Assembly (NCBI RefSeq): GCF_027532945.1
Contig: NZ_JAPZTZ010000016.1
Coordinates: 62,001 to 126,000 of the forward strand
Length of the DNA stretch: 64,000 bases
Reading direction: 5' to 3'
Source: Phreatobacter sp.
GTDB lineage: Bacteria; Pseudomonadota; Alphaproteobacteria; Rhizobiales; Phreatobacteraceae
Below, piece after piece: positions 44,060 to 54,747 of this stretch. Each line of letters opens with the position of its first letter. Position 1 is the stretch's first letter. Both the position numbers and the translations under genes were made by a program. Under the pieces are notes generated by a model, which ran no database searches, had not been told where the DNA came from, and saw only the letters and a program-made list of their open reading frames with translations.

Positions 44060-45778
44060 ATGACGTTCGACAAGTCCAAATTGCCCAGCCGGCACGTCAC
44101 CGAGGGCCCGTCTCGGGCGCCGCACCGGTCCTATCTCTATGCGATGGGCCTGACGACCAAGCAGATCCACCAGCCCTTCGTCGGCGTGGCCACCTGCTGG
44201 AATGAGGCGGCACCCTGCAACATCGCGCTGATGCGACAGGCACAGGCGGTGAAGAAGGGCGTCGAGGCGGCCCAGGGCACGCCGCGCGAGTTCTGCACCA
44301 TCACCGTGACCGACGGCATCGCCATGGGCCATGCCGGCATGAAGTCCTCGCTGCCCTCCCGCGAGATCATCGCCGACTCGGTCGAGCTGTCCATGCGCGG
44401 CCACGCCTATGACGCGCTGGTCGGCCTTGCCGGCTGCGACAAGTCGCTGCCCGGCATGATGATGGCGATGATCCGCCTCAACGTTCCGTCGATCTTCATC
44501 TATGGCGGGTCGATCCTGCCCGGCACCTTCCGTGGCAAGCAGGTGACCGTCCAGGATCTGTTCGAGGCAGTCGGCCAGCATTCGGTCGGCGCCATGAGCG
44601 ACGAGGACCTCGACGAACTGGAGCGTGTCGGCGCGCCGTCCGCAGGCGCCTGCGGCGCGCAGTTCACCGCCAACACCATGGCGACGGTGTCCGAGGCCAT
44701 CGGTCTCGCGCTGCCTTACTCCGCTGGCGCGCCCGCTCCCTATGACATCCGCGATTCCTTCTGCTACGCGGCCGGTGAGAAGGTGATGGAGCTGATCGCC
44801 CGCGGCATCCGCCCCCGCGACATCGTCACCCGCAAGTCGCTGGAGAACGCCGCGACCGTGGTCGCCGCCTCGGGCGGCTCGACCAATGCCGCGCTGCACC
44901 TGCCGGCCATGGCGCATGAATGCGGCATCAAGTTCGATCTGTTCGACGTCGCCGAGATCTTCAAGCGCACGCCCTACATCGCCGACCTGAAGCCGGGCGG
45001 AAAGTACGTCGCCAAGGACATGTTCGAGGCCGGCGGCATCCCGCTTCTGATGAAGGCGCTGCTCGACGGCGGCTTCCTCCATGGCGACTGCATGACTGTC
45101 ACCGGCCGCACCATGGCGGAGAACCTTGCCAAGGTGCGCTGGAACCCTGACCAGGACGTGGTCTATCCGACCTCCAAGCCCATCACCAAGACCGGCGGCG
45201 TCGTCGGCCTGAAGGGCAATCTGGCGCCGGATGGGGCGATCGTGAAGGTCGCCGGCATGAAGAAGCTGAAGTTCAAGGGGCCGGCGCGCTGCTTCGACCG
45301 CGAGGAAGAGTGCTTCAAGGCGGTCACCGAGCGCACGATCAAGGCGGGTGAGGTCATCGTCATCCGCTACGAGGGCCCCAAGGGCGGCCCCGGCATGCGC
45401 GAGATGTTGGCGACGACGGCAGCCCTCTATGGCCAGGGCATGGGCGACAAGGTTGCGCTCATCACCGACGGTCGCTTCTCCGGCGCCACCCGCGGATTCT
45501 GCATCGGCCATGTCGGTCCGGAGGCGCAGGTCGGCGGTCCCATCGCGCTGCTGCGTGACGGCGATATGATCGAGATCGACGCCGTCAAGGGAACGCTCAA
45601 GGTTCGCCTTACGGCCGCCGAATTGCGGGCGCGTAAGAAGGAATGGACTGGCCCGAAGCCGACCGAGTACGGCGCGGGCGCCATTTGGAAATATGCCCAG
45701 CAGGTCGGACCTGCGGTTGACGGTGCCGTGACCCATCCGGGCGGTGCCGGGGAAAAGCACGTCTATGCGGATATCTGA
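44060..45778 (+). CDS. ilvD: Dihydroxy-acid dehydratase
   Basis: 572 residues, normal length. Presumed iron-sulfur ligands are C53 (WNEAAPCN), C126 ([10 protein letters not shown]) and C198 ([14 protein letters not shown]). [20 protein letters not shown]-like and [20 protein letters not shown] segments are typical. It converts dihydroxy-isovalerate and its homologue to the keto acids of valine and isoleucine synthesis. The ATG at 44060 is used; GTG at 44051 is an alternative. Confidence 0.95.
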   Translation: MTFDKSKLPSRHVTEGPSRAPHRSYLYAMGLTTKQIHQPFVGVATCWNEAAPCNIALMRQAQAVKKGVEAAQGTPREFCTITVTDGIAMGHAGMKSSLPSREIIADSVELSMRGHAYDALVGLAGCDKSLPGMMMAMIRLNVPSIFIYGGSILPGTFRGKQVTVQDLFEAVGQHSVGAMSDEDLDELERVGAPSAGACGAQFTANTMATVSEAIGLALPYSAGAPAPYDIRDSFCYAAGEKVMELIARGIRPRDIVTRKSLENAATVVAASGGSTNAALHLPAMAHECGIKFDLFDVAEIFKRTPYIADLKPGGKYVAKDMFEAGGIPLLMKALLDGGFLHGDCMTVTGRTMAENLAKVRWNPDQDVVYPTSKPITKTGGVVGLKGNLAPDGAIVKVAGMKKLKFKGPARCFDREEECFKAVTERTIKAGEVIVIRYEGPKGGPGMREMLATTAALYGQGMGDKVALITDGRFSGATRGFCIGHVGPEAQVGGPIALLRDGDMIEIDAVKGTLKVRLTAAELRARKKEWTGPKPTEYGAGAIWKYAQQVGPAVDGAVTHPGGAGEKHVYADI

Positions 45779-46580
45779 GCTTTCCAGCCTGATGCGCGTC
45801 GCCTGTGCGGCGACGCTGCTCACCGGGAGCCTCCCGGTGACCCAGGCTTTGGCCTTTGACGGTCAGCCGGCCGGCGACGCGCGCTCGGCGCTCGACGCCT
45901 TCCGCGCCTATGGCCGGGCCCTGCGCGACGGCCGCACGGACGATGCCGTCTCGGCGCTTCAGTATGCCGCGAGCGGCGGCCATGCCGCCTCTGCCTGGCG
46001 CCTGGGGCGTATGTACATGGAGGGCGAAGGTGTCGCCCGCTCCGACCTCAAGGCCTTCGAGACCTTCCGCCAGATCACCATCACCCGCCGCGATGAGGGC
46101 CCGACCTCGCCGGACGCGCGCTTTATCTCCTCGGCCTTCGTTGCCATGGGCAACTATTTCGTCGAGGGCATTCCGAACACCTATGTGCGGCCCGACCCGG
46201 CCAAGGCGGTCGAGCTTTATTTCTACGCCGCCTCGACCTTCGGCGACGCTGATGGCCAGTTCCGACTCGGCCGCATGATGCTGGAAGGCAAGGGCACCCA
46301 GCGCGATCCGCGTCAGGCCGCCCGCTGGCTGCAGCTCGCCGCGCAGAAGAGCCATCACCAGGCGCAGGCCGTTCTCGGCCACATGCTGTTCACCGGCCGC
46401 GACGTGCCGCGCGCCGCGCCGCGGGGCCTGATGTTCCTGACGCTGGCCAAGGAATCGGCGAACGAGAACGAGACCTGGATCGCCGACATGTACGAGGAGG
46501 CGATGCGCCAGGCCTCGGACGACGAGCGCGGCGTGGCTCTGCGCATGGTCGAGGCCTGGATCAAGACCGTCCGCCGATGA
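45765..46580 (+). CDS. exoR: ExoR-like periplasmic Sel1-repeat regulator
   Basis: 271 residues with a Sec signal ending near ALAFDG. Sel1-like repeats include [61 protein letters not shown] and [13 protein letters not shown]. Length, signal and repeat order match ExoR of rhizobia, the periplasmic inhibitor of the ExoS-ChvI two-component system that controls exopolysaccharide and motility. The ATG overlaps the ilvD end by 14 bases. A generic Sel1 protein remains possible. Confidence 0.78.
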   Translation: MRISELSSLMRVACAATLLTGSLPVTQALAFDGQPAGDARSALDAFRAYGRALRDGRTDDAVSALQYAASGGHAASAWRLGRMYMEGEGVARSDLKAFETFRQITITRRDEGPTSPDARFISSAFVAMGNYFVEGIPNTYVRPDPAKAVELYFYAASTFGDADGQFRLGRMMLEGKGTQRDPRQAARWLQLAAQKSHHQAQAVLGHMLFTGRDVPRAAPRGLMFLTLAKESANENETWIADMYEEAMRQASDDERGVALRMVEAWIKTVRR

Positions 46581-46593
46581 CCGGCGAGGGCAC

Positions 46594-47967
46594 ATGACGG
46601 CGGCGGACGGAGCGCTCTTCACGCCTCAGGCCCTGACCCATCCCGTGCAGCCATTGGGGCTTTTGCCCTTCCTGCGCCGCCTCATCGACAATCCGCTCGC
46701 CACCTGGCCACAGGCCGTCTTCGAGGAGAAAGCCCTCGAGGTTCCGTTCGGCAAGCGTGGCCTGCTCTTCGTGATGGACCCGCCGCTGGTCGATGAGGTG
46801 CTGGTGGGCAAGGCGTCGTCCTTTCCCAAGGCGCCCATCATCCGCCGGACGATCGGGCCGGCGGTCGGCGACGAGTCGATCTTCACGGCCGAGGGCGCCG
46901 CCTGGCGCTGGCAGCGCCGCGCCGCCTCGCCGCCGTTCCGGCACGGGACGATCCTGTCCTTCATGCCGGCCTTCTCCACCTCCGCTGCCGCCACGGTGGA
47001 GCGTCTCGGAGCCTCCTCCGGCGCGACCATCGACATGGCCGAGGCGATGATGGAGACGACCTTCGACGTCATCGTCGAGACGATGCTGTCGGGCCGCACG
47101 CGTTTCGACACGAAGCGTTTCGGCGAGGAGATTTCGCGCTATTTCGACACCGTTGGCTGGATCGCCGCCTATACGACCCTGCGCCTGCCGGAATGGCTGC
47201 CTTACCCCGGGCGGCGGCGCGCCATGGCCGGCAACCGCTTCCTCAGGGCCGAGATGGCGCGGGTCATTGCCGAGCGGCGGGCTGAGCCCCTGGCGGAACC
47301 GGATCTGCTCGATGCGCTGATCGCCGCGACCGACCCGGAAGACGGCCGGGCCATGACCGATGCGGAACTGGCCGACAACCTGCTCACCTTCGTTGTCGCA
47401 GGCCACGAGACGACGGCGCTGGCGCTGACCTGGGCGCTCTGGCTGGTCGGCAACGCGCCTGCGGTCGAGGCGCGGCTGGTCGAGGAGGTGGCCCAGGTGG
47501 TCGGCGAGGGGCCCGTTGAGGCGCGCCACATCGAGGGCCTCGTCTATGCGAAACAGGTCATCCAGGAGGCGATGCGTCTCTATCCGCCGGCGCCGATCAT
47601 TCCGCGCATCGCGGCGGAGGAGGTGACGCTCGGCGACAAAGTCCTGGCCAAGGGCACGCCGGTCTACATCCCCGTCTATGCGGTCCACCGCCACACACTG
47701 ATCTGGGACAACCCCGCAGCCTTCGATCCGGACCGCTTTGCGCCCGACAAGGCCCGCCAGCTCCATCGCGGCGCCTATCTGCCCTTCGGCGCCGGCCCAC
47801 GCATCTGCATCGGCGCAGCCTTCGCGCAGATCGAGGCGGTGGCGATCCTCGCGACCCTCATCCGGTCCCTGCGCTTCGTGCCGCTCGCCGGCCACAAGCC
47901 CATGCCGACGACGCGGCTGACGCTGCGCCCCGAGGGCGGCATGCCGATGCGGGTGGAGCGGCGTTAG
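46594..47967 (+). CDS. Cytochrome P450
   Basis: 457 residues, soluble bacterial type. The oxygen-activation motif AGHETT is at 269-274, the ExxR pair is E325/R328 in EAMRLYPP, and the heme loop FGAGPRICIG (398-407) has the thiolate C405. The pattern is closest to CYP4/CYP102-like fatty-acid or terpene hydroxylases, but the substrate cannot be assigned and no ferredoxin gene is adjacent. It starts 13 bases after exoR. Its TAG overlaps the reverse TAA of xthA. Confidence 0.93.
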   Translation: MTAADGALFTPQALTHPVQPLGLLPFLRRLIDNPLATWPQAVFEEKALEVPFGKRGLLFVMDPPLVDEVLVGKASSFPKAPIIRRTIGPAVGDESIFTAEGAAWRWQRRAASPPFRHGTILSFMPAFSTSAAATVERLGASSGATIDMAEAMMETTFDVIVETMLSGRTRFDTKRFGEEISRYFDTVGWIAAYTTLRLPEWLPYPGRRRAMAGNRFLRAEMARVIAERRAEPLAEPDLLDALIAATDPEDGRAMTDAELADNLLTFVVAGHETTALALTWALWLVGNAPAVEARLVEEVAQVVGEGPVEARHIEGLVYAKQVIQEAMRLYPPAPIIPRIAAEEVTLGDKVLAKGTPVYIPVYAVHRHTLIWDNPAAFDPDRFAPDKARQLHRGAYLPFGAGPRICIGAAFAQIEAVAILATLIRSLRFVPLAGHKPMPTTRLTLRPEGGMPMRVERR

Positions 47968-48746
47968 ACGCTGATTTCACACCAGACCGGCACGTGGTCG
48001 CTCGGCTTCTCCCAGCCGCGGACATCTCGGTCGATGCCGGCAGTGACAAGGCGGTCGGTTGCCTGCGGCGACAGCATCAGGTGGTCGATGCGGATGCCGT
48101 TGTTCCGCTGCCAGGCGCCGGCCTGATAGTCCCAGAAGGAGTAGAGGCCGGGGGTATCGTCGCAGGCGCGCAGCGCGTCGGTGAAGCCGAGGGCCGTGAG
48201 CTCCCGCAGCTTTCCCCGCGATTCCGGCTGGAACAGCGCGTCGTTCACCCAGTCCTTGGGGTTCTTCGCGTCCTCCGGCATGGGGATGACGTTGTAGTCG
48301 CCGCAGAGCAGGAACGGCTCCTCCAGCGCCAGCCGCGCGCGGGCATGGCGGATGAGTCGGTCCATCCAGGCGAGCTTGTAGGTGAACTTTTCGGTGCCGA
48401 GCGGATTGCCGTTGGGCAGGTAGAGGCTGGCGACGCGCACCGCGCCGCTCCCGGTCGAGACGACCGCCTCGAGATAGCGGGCCTGTTCGTCCGAATCGTC
48501 ACCGGGCAGCCGCGGCGTCACGTCCTCGAGCGGCAGCTTCGAGAGGATGGCGACGCCGTTATAGGTCTTCTGCCCGTGGGTCGCGACATTGTAGCCGGCG
48601 CTCTCGAAGGACTCGCGCGGGAAGGCCTCGTCGACGCATTTCAGCTCCTGCAGGCAGACGATGTCGGGATCGCGCTCCTTCAGCCAGGCGAGCGTGTTCT
48701 CCACCCGGATCTTGACCGAATTGACGTTCCAGGTGGCGACGATCAT
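47964..48746 (-). CDS. xthA: Exodeoxyribonuclease III
   Basis: 260 residues. The AP-endonuclease fold residues are visible: ATWNVNSVKIR at the start, E34 in CLQELK, GDYNVIP, NGIRIDHLM and the C-terminal SDHVPV with D250/H251. It cleaves DNA at abasic sites and trims 3' ends. The ATG at 48746 matches the family start MIVATWNVNS. Confidence 0.95.
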   Translation of the reverse strand: MIVATWNVNSVKIRVENTLAWLKERDPDIVCLQELKCVDEAFPRESFESAGYNVATHGQKTYNGVAILSKLPLEDVTPRLPGDDSDEQARYLEAVVSTGSGAVRVASLYLPNGNPLGTEKFTYKLAWMDRLIRHARARLALEEPFLLCGDYNVIPMPEDAKNPKDWVNDALFQPESRGKLRELTALGFTDALRACDDTPGLYSFWDYQAGAWQRNNGIRIDHLMLSPQATDRLVTAGIDRDVRGWEKPSDHVPVWCEISV

Positions 48747-48838
48747 GACGGGTCCTGCGATTCTGCGGCCGGCGCACTCTAGCGCCACTGTTGGCCGCGG
48801 TCGCCCCCGGCGACGGCAGCAGCGAGACGGAGAGGGCC

Positions 48839-49444
48839 ATGTGGATCGACGACGAGGCGGCGCTGAAGGTCCTCTACGGTTCGGTCGGAGAGGCCTCGAT
48901 CGCCAAGGAGGTTCGTCACCTGACGCCTGCCTATCGGGCGCTGGTCGAAGCCTCGCCCTTCTGTGTGCTGTCCACCGCCGGCCCCGAGGGGCTCGATGCC
49001 ACGCCGCGCGGCGACCCGCCGGGCTTCATCCGTGTCCTCGACGAGCGAACACTGCTGATCCCGGACCGGCGCGGCAACAACCGCATCGACAGCCTGCTGA
49101 ACATCGTCCGCGATCCGCGCCTCGCTTTGCTGGTGATGGTCCCGGGCGTCGCCGAGACGCTGCGGATCAATGGCCGCGGCCGCATCACCACCGATCCGGC
49201 GCTGCTCGCGCCCTCCGCCATCGATGGCAAGGTGCCCGTTACCGGCCTGGTGATCGAGGTTGAGGCTGTCTATTTCCAGTGTTCGCGCGCGCTCATCCGC
49301 TCGCGCCTGTGGGACCCGGCGGCGCAGCAGCCCCGTGGCGCCTTGCCGAGCGCCGGCCAGATGCTGAAAAGCGCCAAGGAGAGCTTCGACGCGGAGGCCT
49401 ACGACCAGGCGCTGCCCGGCCGGGTCGCGACGACACTCTACTGA
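48839..49444 (+). CDS. Pyridoxamine 5'-phosphate oxidase-like FMN-binding protein
   Basis: 201 residues from the ATG at 48839, preceded by GGAGAGG. FCVLSTAGPEGLDATPRGDPPGF and PDRRGNNRIDSLLNIVRDPRLALL are the flavin-binding split-barrel core, and the C-terminal SRALIRSRLWDP is typical of the MSMEG_1061-like subfamily. Probably reduces or oxidises a small molecule with FMN or F420-like cofactor; the reaction is unknown. Divergent from xthA and convergent with erpA. Confidence 0.85.
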   Translation: MWIDDEAALKVLYGSVGEASIAKEVRHLTPAYRALVEASPFCVLSTAGPEGLDATPRGDPPGFIRVLDERTLLIPDRRGNNRIDSLLNIVRDPRLALLVMVPGVAETLRINGRGRITTDPALLAPSAIDGKVPVTGLVIEVEAVYFQCSRALIRSRLWDPAAQQPRGALPSAGQMLKSAKESFDAEAYDQALPGRVATTLY

Positions 49445-49448
49445 CGTC

Positions 49449-49793
49449 TCAGAGCGAGAAGCTGGTGCCGCAGCCGCAATTGGCGACGGCATTGGGGTTC
49501 CTGAGCTTGAAGGCCGAGCCGATGAGGTCGTCGACCCAGTCGAGCTCGGTGCCGGCCATGTAGGGCAGGGACACCTCGTCCACGAGAACCGTCGCGCCCG
49601 CCTTCTCGATGGCGAGGTCGTCGGCATTGCGCTCGGTGGTGAAGTCGAAGCGGTACTGGAAGCCGGAGCAGCCGCCACCCTCCACGGAGATCCGCAGCAT
49701 GGTGCCCGGAGGCTCCGTTGCCATAATCTTCGTAATCCGCGCCGCGGCGCGGTCAGTGACGGTGACGGACGTGTCGAGAGTCTCGGTGGTCAT
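49449..49793 (-). CDS. erpA: Iron-sulfur cluster insertion protein ErpA/IscA family
   Basis: 114 residues. The three cluster cysteines are C42 in GGGCSGFQY and C106, C108 in NCGCGTSFSL at the C-terminus. It delivers iron-sulfur clusters to apo-proteins and is an A-type carrier; ErpA is the usual name for the form located next to dgt and argS in Rhizobiales. Its stop lies 4 bases from that of the convergent FMN protein gene. Confidence 0.93.
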   Translation of the reverse strand: MTTETLDTSVTVTDRAAARITKIMATEPPGTMLRISVEGGGCSGFQYRFDFTTERNADDLAIEKAGATVLVDEVSLPYMAGTELDWVDDLIGSAFKLRNPNAVANCGCGTSFSL

Positions 49794-49947
49794 GGCGATG
49801 TCTCCCCGGTTCAAGGCCGGAAACACATGAAAGGGCGGCTCAGCCTTGCGGCCGGCCGTTCCCATAGGTATGTGCGCCCCTGGTGCCGGTCAATCACCCG
49901 CCGCTGACGGGCGGAACCAAAGGGCCGGGCAGGGGACCTGAACCCGC

Positions 49948-51165
49948 ATGGCCGTCGCGAGCTACTTCTATCCGCCGCTGGCCCCTTACGCCTCCGATTC
50001 CCGGCGCAGCCGCGGCCGGCTGGTGGCTGAGCCGTCCTCGCCGACGCGCACCGAATTCCACCGCGACCGCGACCGCATCGTCCATGCCACGGCCTTCCGG
50101 CGGCTGAAGCACAAGACGCAGGTTTTCGTCGCGCCCGAGGGCGACCACTACCGGACCCGCCTGACGCACACGATCGAGGTGGCGCAGATCGCCCGCTCCC
50201 TCGCCCGTGCGCTCGGCCTCGACGAGGATCTCGCGGAGACGCTGGCGCTCGCCCACGACCTTGGTCACACGCCCTTCGGCCATACCGGCGAGGATGCCCT
50301 CGACGAGGTGATGCGCCCCTATGGCGGCTTCGACCACAATGCCCAGTCGCTGCGCATCGTCACGCGGCTCGAGCGCCGCTATGCCGGCTTCGACGGGCTC
50401 AACCTCAGCTGGGAAACGCTGGAGGGGCTGGTGAAGCACAACGGGCCCCTGCTGGCCCCGGACGGCACGCCGACCGAGCGCTATGCGAAACGCGGCATTC
50501 CCGTCGCGATCCTCGAATATGACGCATTGCAGCCCCTCGACCTTGCCACCCATGCCAGCGCTGAGGCGCAGGCGGCCGCCATTGCGGACGACATCGCCTA
50601 TGACGCGGCCGATATCGACGATGGCTTGAGGGCAGGGCTCTTCACCCTCGACGATCTTGCCGCCGAGGTGCCGCTGGCCGCCGAGTTTCTGGTCGAGATC
50701 CGCGGCCGCTATCCGACGCTGGAGAAGAGCCGCGAGATCAACGAGCTGACGCGGCGCGTCATCACCCGGCTGGTCGAGGATGTGATCGGCGAGGCGGGCC
50801 GCGCCATCGCAGCGCTTGCGCCATCCTCCGTCGAGGACATTCGTGCAGCAGGCCGCACCCTCGTGCAGTTCTCGCCGGTGATCCGCGACTACGATGACGG
50901 GATCAAGCGGTTCCTCTTCGCCAATGTCTATCGCCACCCCCGGGTCGTGCCGATCCGGCGGGACGCGGCCGGGGTGGTGCGCGACCTCTTCGCCGCCTTC
51001 TTCGAGCACCCCACGGCCATGCCGCCGCAATGGTCGTCTGGCGTCGAACTGCTCGACGAGGCCCGCCGCGCCCGCCGCGCCGCCGACTATATTGCCGGCA
51101 TGACGGACCGTTACGCCCTCGACGAACATCGCCGCCTGTTTGCCCAGACCCCCGATCTGCGCTAG
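49948..51165 (+). CDS. dgt: dGTP triphosphohydrolase-like HD protein
   Basis: 405 residues. The HD-domain metal residues are H74 ([13 protein letters not shown]) and H103-D104 ([15 protein letters not shown]). [20 protein letters not shown] is typical of the dGTPase-like group. It removes triphosphate from deoxynucleotides; specificity in alphaproteobacterial members is not always dGTP. It heads the dgt-argS-SPOR-nagZ-scpA-scpB run. Confidence 0.93.
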   Translation: MAVASYFYPPLAPYASDSRRSRGRLVAEPSSPTRTEFHRDRDRIVHATAFRRLKHKTQVFVAPEGDHYRTRLTHTIEVAQIARSLARALGLDEDLAETLALAHDLGHTPFGHTGEDALDEVMRPYGGFDHNAQSLRIVTRLERRYAGFDGLNLSWETLEGLVKHNGPLLAPDGTPTERYAKRGIPVAILEYDALQPLDLATHASAEAQAAAIADDIAYDAADIDDGLRAGLFTLDDLAAEVPLAAEFLVEIRGRYPTLEKSREINELTRRVITRLVEDVIGEAGRAIAALAPSSVEDIRAAGRTLVQFSPVIRDYDDGIKRFLFANVYRHPRVVPIRRDAAGVVRDLFAAFFEHPTAMPPQWSSGVELLDEARRARRAADYIAGMTDRYALDEHRRLFAQTPDLR

Positions 51166-51194
51166 AGGCGACCGCCTCCCATCAGGTCATCGGC

Positions 51195-52949
51195 ATGAAC
51201 ATCTTCGCTCTCTTCACCCAGCACGTGCGTGCAGCGGTCTCCGCGCTCGCCGCCGACGGCATCGTCCTGCCGGAGGCCGCGCTCGACCGCGTCGTGGTGG
51301 AAGCGCCCCGAGACCCGACCCACGGTGACCTCGCCACCAACGCCGCCATGGTCCTGTCGAAGGATGCCGGCATGAAGCCGCGCGACCTCGCCGAGAAGAT
51401 CGCCGCGCGCCTCGCCGCCGTGCCCGACGTCGCAAAGGTGGACATCGCCGGTCCCGGCTTCATCAACCTCACCGTGAAGGCGGAGGTCTGGCCGCGCATC
51501 CTCGCTGCGGCGGTCGCCGAGGGCGACGCTTTCGGCCGCGTCGGCATCGGCGGCGGCGCCAAGGTCAATGTCGAATATGTCTCGGCCAATCCGACCGGGC
51601 CGATGCATGTCGGCCATTGCCGGGGGGCGGTGTTCGGCGATGCGCTCGCCAATCTCCTCGACCGCGCCGGCTACGACGTCACCCGCGAGTACTACATCAA
51701 CGATGCCGGCGCGCAGGTGCAGGTGCTCGGCCGCTCCGCCTATCTGCGCTACCGCGAGGCCAATGGCGAGACGATCGCCATCCCCGAGGGTCTCTATCCC
51801 GGCGACTATCTGAAGCCGGTCGGCGCGGCGCTGAAGGCGGCTTATGGCGATCGCCTCATGAGCGCGCCGGAGGCCGAGTGGCTGCCGCTCTGCCGCGATG
51901 CGGCCATCGACGCGATGATGTCGGAGATCCGCGGCGACCTCGCCGCCCTCAATGTCTCACACGCCGTCTTCTTCTCGGAGCGCTCGCTGCAGGCGCCACT
52001 GGACAAGGTGCGCGCCGCCATCGAGGCGCTGCGCGCCCAGGGTAACATTTATGAGGGCGTGCTGGAGCGGCCGAAGGGCGCCGACGATGCCGACTGGGAG
52101 GAGCGCGAGCAGACGCTGTTCCGCTCGACCGCCTTTGGCGACGATGTCGACCGCCCGCTGATGAAGTCGGACGGCACCTACACCTATTTCGCCTCCGACA
52201 TCGCCTACCACAAGGACAAGGCGGACCGCGGCTTCCTCAACCAGATCGACGTTTGGGGTGCCGACCATGGCGGCTATGTGAAACGGATGCAGGCGGCGCT
52301 GAAGGCGATCTCCGGCGGCAAGGCGGCGCTCGACGTGAAGCTCGTCCAGCTGGTGCGCCTGTTCCGCGACGGCGAGCCGGTTCGCATGTCGAAGCGCTCG
52401 GGCGATTTCGTCACGCTTCGCGAAGTGGTCGACGAGGTCGGCCGCGACGCGGTGCGCTTCATGATGCTCTACCGCAAGAACGACGCGACGCTCGACTTTG
52501 ATCTCGCCAAGGTCGTCGAGCAGTCGAAGGACAATCCGGTCTTCTATGTCCAGTACGCGCATGCGCGATGCCGCTCGATCCTGAGGAACGCCGCGGCTGC
52601 GGTGCCCGACATGGATCTCGAGCCCGCCGCGCTGTCGGCTGCGGCGCTGGACCGCCTCGACGACGCCGGGGAAGTCGCCATCATCCAGCGGATCGCCCAG
52701 TATCCGCGGCTCATCGAGGCCGCGGCCCAGGCGCATGAGCCACATCGTGTGGCCTTCTACCTGTACGAGCTTGCGTCCGACTTCCATTCGCAGTGGAATC
52801 GCGGGAAGGATTCGTCGCATTTACGCTTCATTATGGAAAATGATCGACAAATGACGGCGGCGCGCCTTGCGCTGGTCCAGGGTATCGTGACCGTTCTCAG
52901 ATCGGGTCTTGCGATCCTCGGTGTCGAGGCCGTCGAAGAAATGCGTTGA
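51195..52949 (+). CDS. argS: Arginyl-tRNA synthetase
   Basis: 584 residues. The class I motif is HVGH at 138-141 in [20 protein letters not shown]; the second signature is [12 protein letters not shown]. The N-terminal additional domain and the C-terminal anticodon-binding domain ([19 protein letters not shown]) are complete. It starts 29 bases after dgt. Confidence 0.96.
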   Translation: MNIFALFTQHVRAAVSALAADGIVLPEAALDRVVVEAPRDPTHGDLATNAAMVLSKDAGMKPRDLAEKIAARLAAVPDVAKVDIAGPGFINLTVKAEVWPRILAAAVAEGDAFGRVGIGGGAKVNVEYVSANPTGPMHVGHCRGAVFGDALANLLDRAGYDVTREYYINDAGAQVQVLGRSAYLRYREANGETIAIPEGLYPGDYLKPVGAALKAAYGDRLMSAPEAEWLPLCRDAAIDAMMSEIRGDLAALNVSHAVFFSERSLQAPLDKVRAAIEALRAQGNIYEGVLERPKGADDADWEEREQTLFRSTAFGDDVDRPLMKSDGTYTYFASDIAYHKDKADRGFLNQIDVWGADHGGYVKRMQAALKAISGGKAALDVKLVQLVRLFRDGEPVRMSKRSGDFVTLREVVDEVGRDAVRFMMLYRKNDATLDFDLAKVVEQSKDNPVFYVQYAHARCRSILRNAAAAVPDMDLEPAALSAAALDRLDDAGEVAIIQRIAQYPRLIEAAAQAHEPHRVAFYLYELASDFHSQWNRGKDSSHLRFIMENDRQMTAARLALVQGIVTVLRSGLAILGVEAVEEMR

Positions 52950-52991
52950 TCGCGCCGCGCGTTCCAGCGGCGCCCACCGACGGCGGGGCCC

Positions 52992-54740
52992 ATGGCCAAC
53001 GAGACCAGTTTGCGTAGCTATCGCGATTACGACGCCTATGACCGCGATGCCCGCGATCGTGAGCCTGCTGCTGCGGGTCGCCAGGGCGGTGATCCGCTTG
53101 CCGACCTCGCCCGCATCATGGGGCAGGACGACACCTATGCGGACCTCTTGAAATCCATCGCCCGCACCCGCACCGAGCCGGGCTTCGAGGCGCCCGCCGC
53201 GGAGGCCGCGGTCGAGGACGAGGCCGCTGACGAGGTCGAGGACGAGACCTACGACCTGCCGGCCATGCCGCTGCGCGGCGCTTCCTCCGATGACGGCATC
53301 GACTGGGAAGATCTTGAGGCCGAGCTCGCCAAGCACCGCGAGGCCGCTGCCGACGACGAGGTCGCCGAGGAGCCCATCGACGAGTTGCGCGGGTCGCACG
53401 AGCTGTGGCACGGCGAATCCGCCGCCCATGACGAACTGGACCGTCGCCTGCATGAGGAATTCGGGCGGTCTTTCTCTGCTGCGGACGAGTCGGGTCGCAT
53501 CCCCGCCGGGGCCTATGTGGCAGCCGGTGCTGCCGCCGCTGTTGCCGTCGGGGCTGGCGCCTATGCGCTTCGCCAGAACCAGCAGGCGGGCCGGCAGGAG
53601 GCTTACGCCCCCGCTCCCTCCTATGCCGCGCCCGCTGAAGCTGCGCCCGCCGCGTCCGATGGGCGCTACGCCTATGCCGACGAGGCCGATGAGGCGCCGC
53701 CGCGGCGTCGCCGGGCCGGTGTCACCGCGATCGTGGCCATCATGGGCCTCGCCGTCCTCGGCGGCGGCGGCGTCTATGGCTACCGCGCCATGACGGGGGG
53801 CGGTGGCGTCGGCGGTGAGCCGCGCGTCATCCGCGCCGACCAGTCGCCGGTGCGCGTGGCCGCCCAGCAGGCCCAGGATCCCAAGCCCGTCACCGATCGC
53901 GTCGCCCAGGGCGAGCGCGTGGTGGCGCGCGAGGAGCGTCCGGTGAGCGCCCGCGAGCAGGCCGCCCAGGTGCAGGAGCCGCCGGTTCCGGCCCGTATCA
54001 TTCCGCTTGTGCCGTCGCCCGATGCGTCTGCTCGTGCGGCTGCCGTTGCCGCGCCGGCTCCCGTCGCCGCGCCCATGCCGGCTCCGGTTCCGGCGGCGCG
54101 CGCCGAAGAGCCGCGCCGCGTCCGCACCGTCCAGGTCGGGCCCGACGGCAGCATCATGGCGCCCGCAGCGGCCCTGGCACCCCGTCCTTCCGAAACCTCG
54201 CTGTCGGTCGTGCCGGTGTCGACTGCGCCGGCTGCGCCGTCGCGCCTCGCCGCCGCGGACAGCCGCCCAGCCGCCGCGCCGGTGTCGGCCGGCACGCCCA
54301 TGCCGCCGCCGCGTCCGGTGCAGACCATCCGTGTCGCCCGGGCTGAACCCGCCGCCAGCCCGACCTCCGTCGAGCCGGTCCGCGCAGCGGCCCCGGCACC
54401 GACCGCCCAGGCCCGCCCCATGGATCTCGGCCCGCAGCAGACGGCGTCCGTCCGCGCCGCCGCTACGGCCCCGTCGCCGGCTCCTGCCGCCATCGCCGGA
54501 TCGGGCGGCACCTTCGTGCAGATCTCGTCGCACCAGTCCGAGGCCGAGGCCCGGTCGGCTTTTGCCACCGCCCAGCGACGCTTCCCGCTGCTTCAGGGCC
54601 AAAGCCTCAGCATCCGTTCGGCGGAACTCCCGGGTCGCGGCACCTGGCATCGCGTCCGGGTTGGTCCCTTCTCGCGGGCCGAGGCGCAGAGCTTCTGCGA
54701 GCAGCTGCGTGGCTCGGGCGGTTCCTGCGTCCTGAACTGA
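52992..54740 (+). CDS. SPOR domain protein, cell-envelope associated
   Basis: 582 residues. About 240 acidic, likely disordered cytoplasmic residues precede a membrane helix at 242-263 (GVTAIVAIMGLAVLGGGGVYGY, after basic RRRR). A long Pro/Ala-rich periplasmic linker leads to a C-terminal SPOR domain from about 507 (GGTFVQISSHQSEAEARSAF ... WHRVRVGPFSRAEAQSFCEQL), which binds denuded peptidoglycan at division sites. A second hydrophobic stretch at 171-192 is unexplained. The next gene, nagZ, also acts in murein metabolism. Confidence 0.88.
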   Translation: MANETSLRSYRDYDAYDRDARDREPAAAGRQGGDPLADLARIMGQDDTYADLLKSIARTRTEPGFEAPAAEAAVEDEAADEVEDETYDLPAMPLRGASSDDGIDWEDLEAELAKHREAAADDEVAEEPIDELRGSHELWHGESAAHDELDRRLHEEFGRSFSAADESGRIPAGAYVAAGAAAAVAVGAGAYALRQNQQAGRQEAYAPAPSYAAPAEAAPAASDGRYAYADEADEAPPRRRRAGVTAIVAIMGLAVLGGGGVYGYRAMTGGGGVGGEPRVIRADQSPVRVAAQQAQDPKPVTDRVAQGERVVAREERPVSAREQAAQVQEPPVPARIIPLVPSPDASARAAAVAAPAPVAAPMPAPVPAARAEEPRRVRTVQVGPDGSIMAPAAALAPRPSETSLSVVPVSTAPAAPSRLAAADSRPAAAPVSAGTPMPPPRPVQTIRVARAEPAASPTSVEPVRAAAPAPTAQARPMDLGPQQTASVRAAATAPSPAPAAIAGSGGTFVQISSHQSEAEARSAFATAQRRFPLLQGQSLSIRSAELPGRGTWHRVRVGPFSRAEAQSFCEQLRGSGGSCVLN

Positions 54741-54747
54741 GGCTCGC

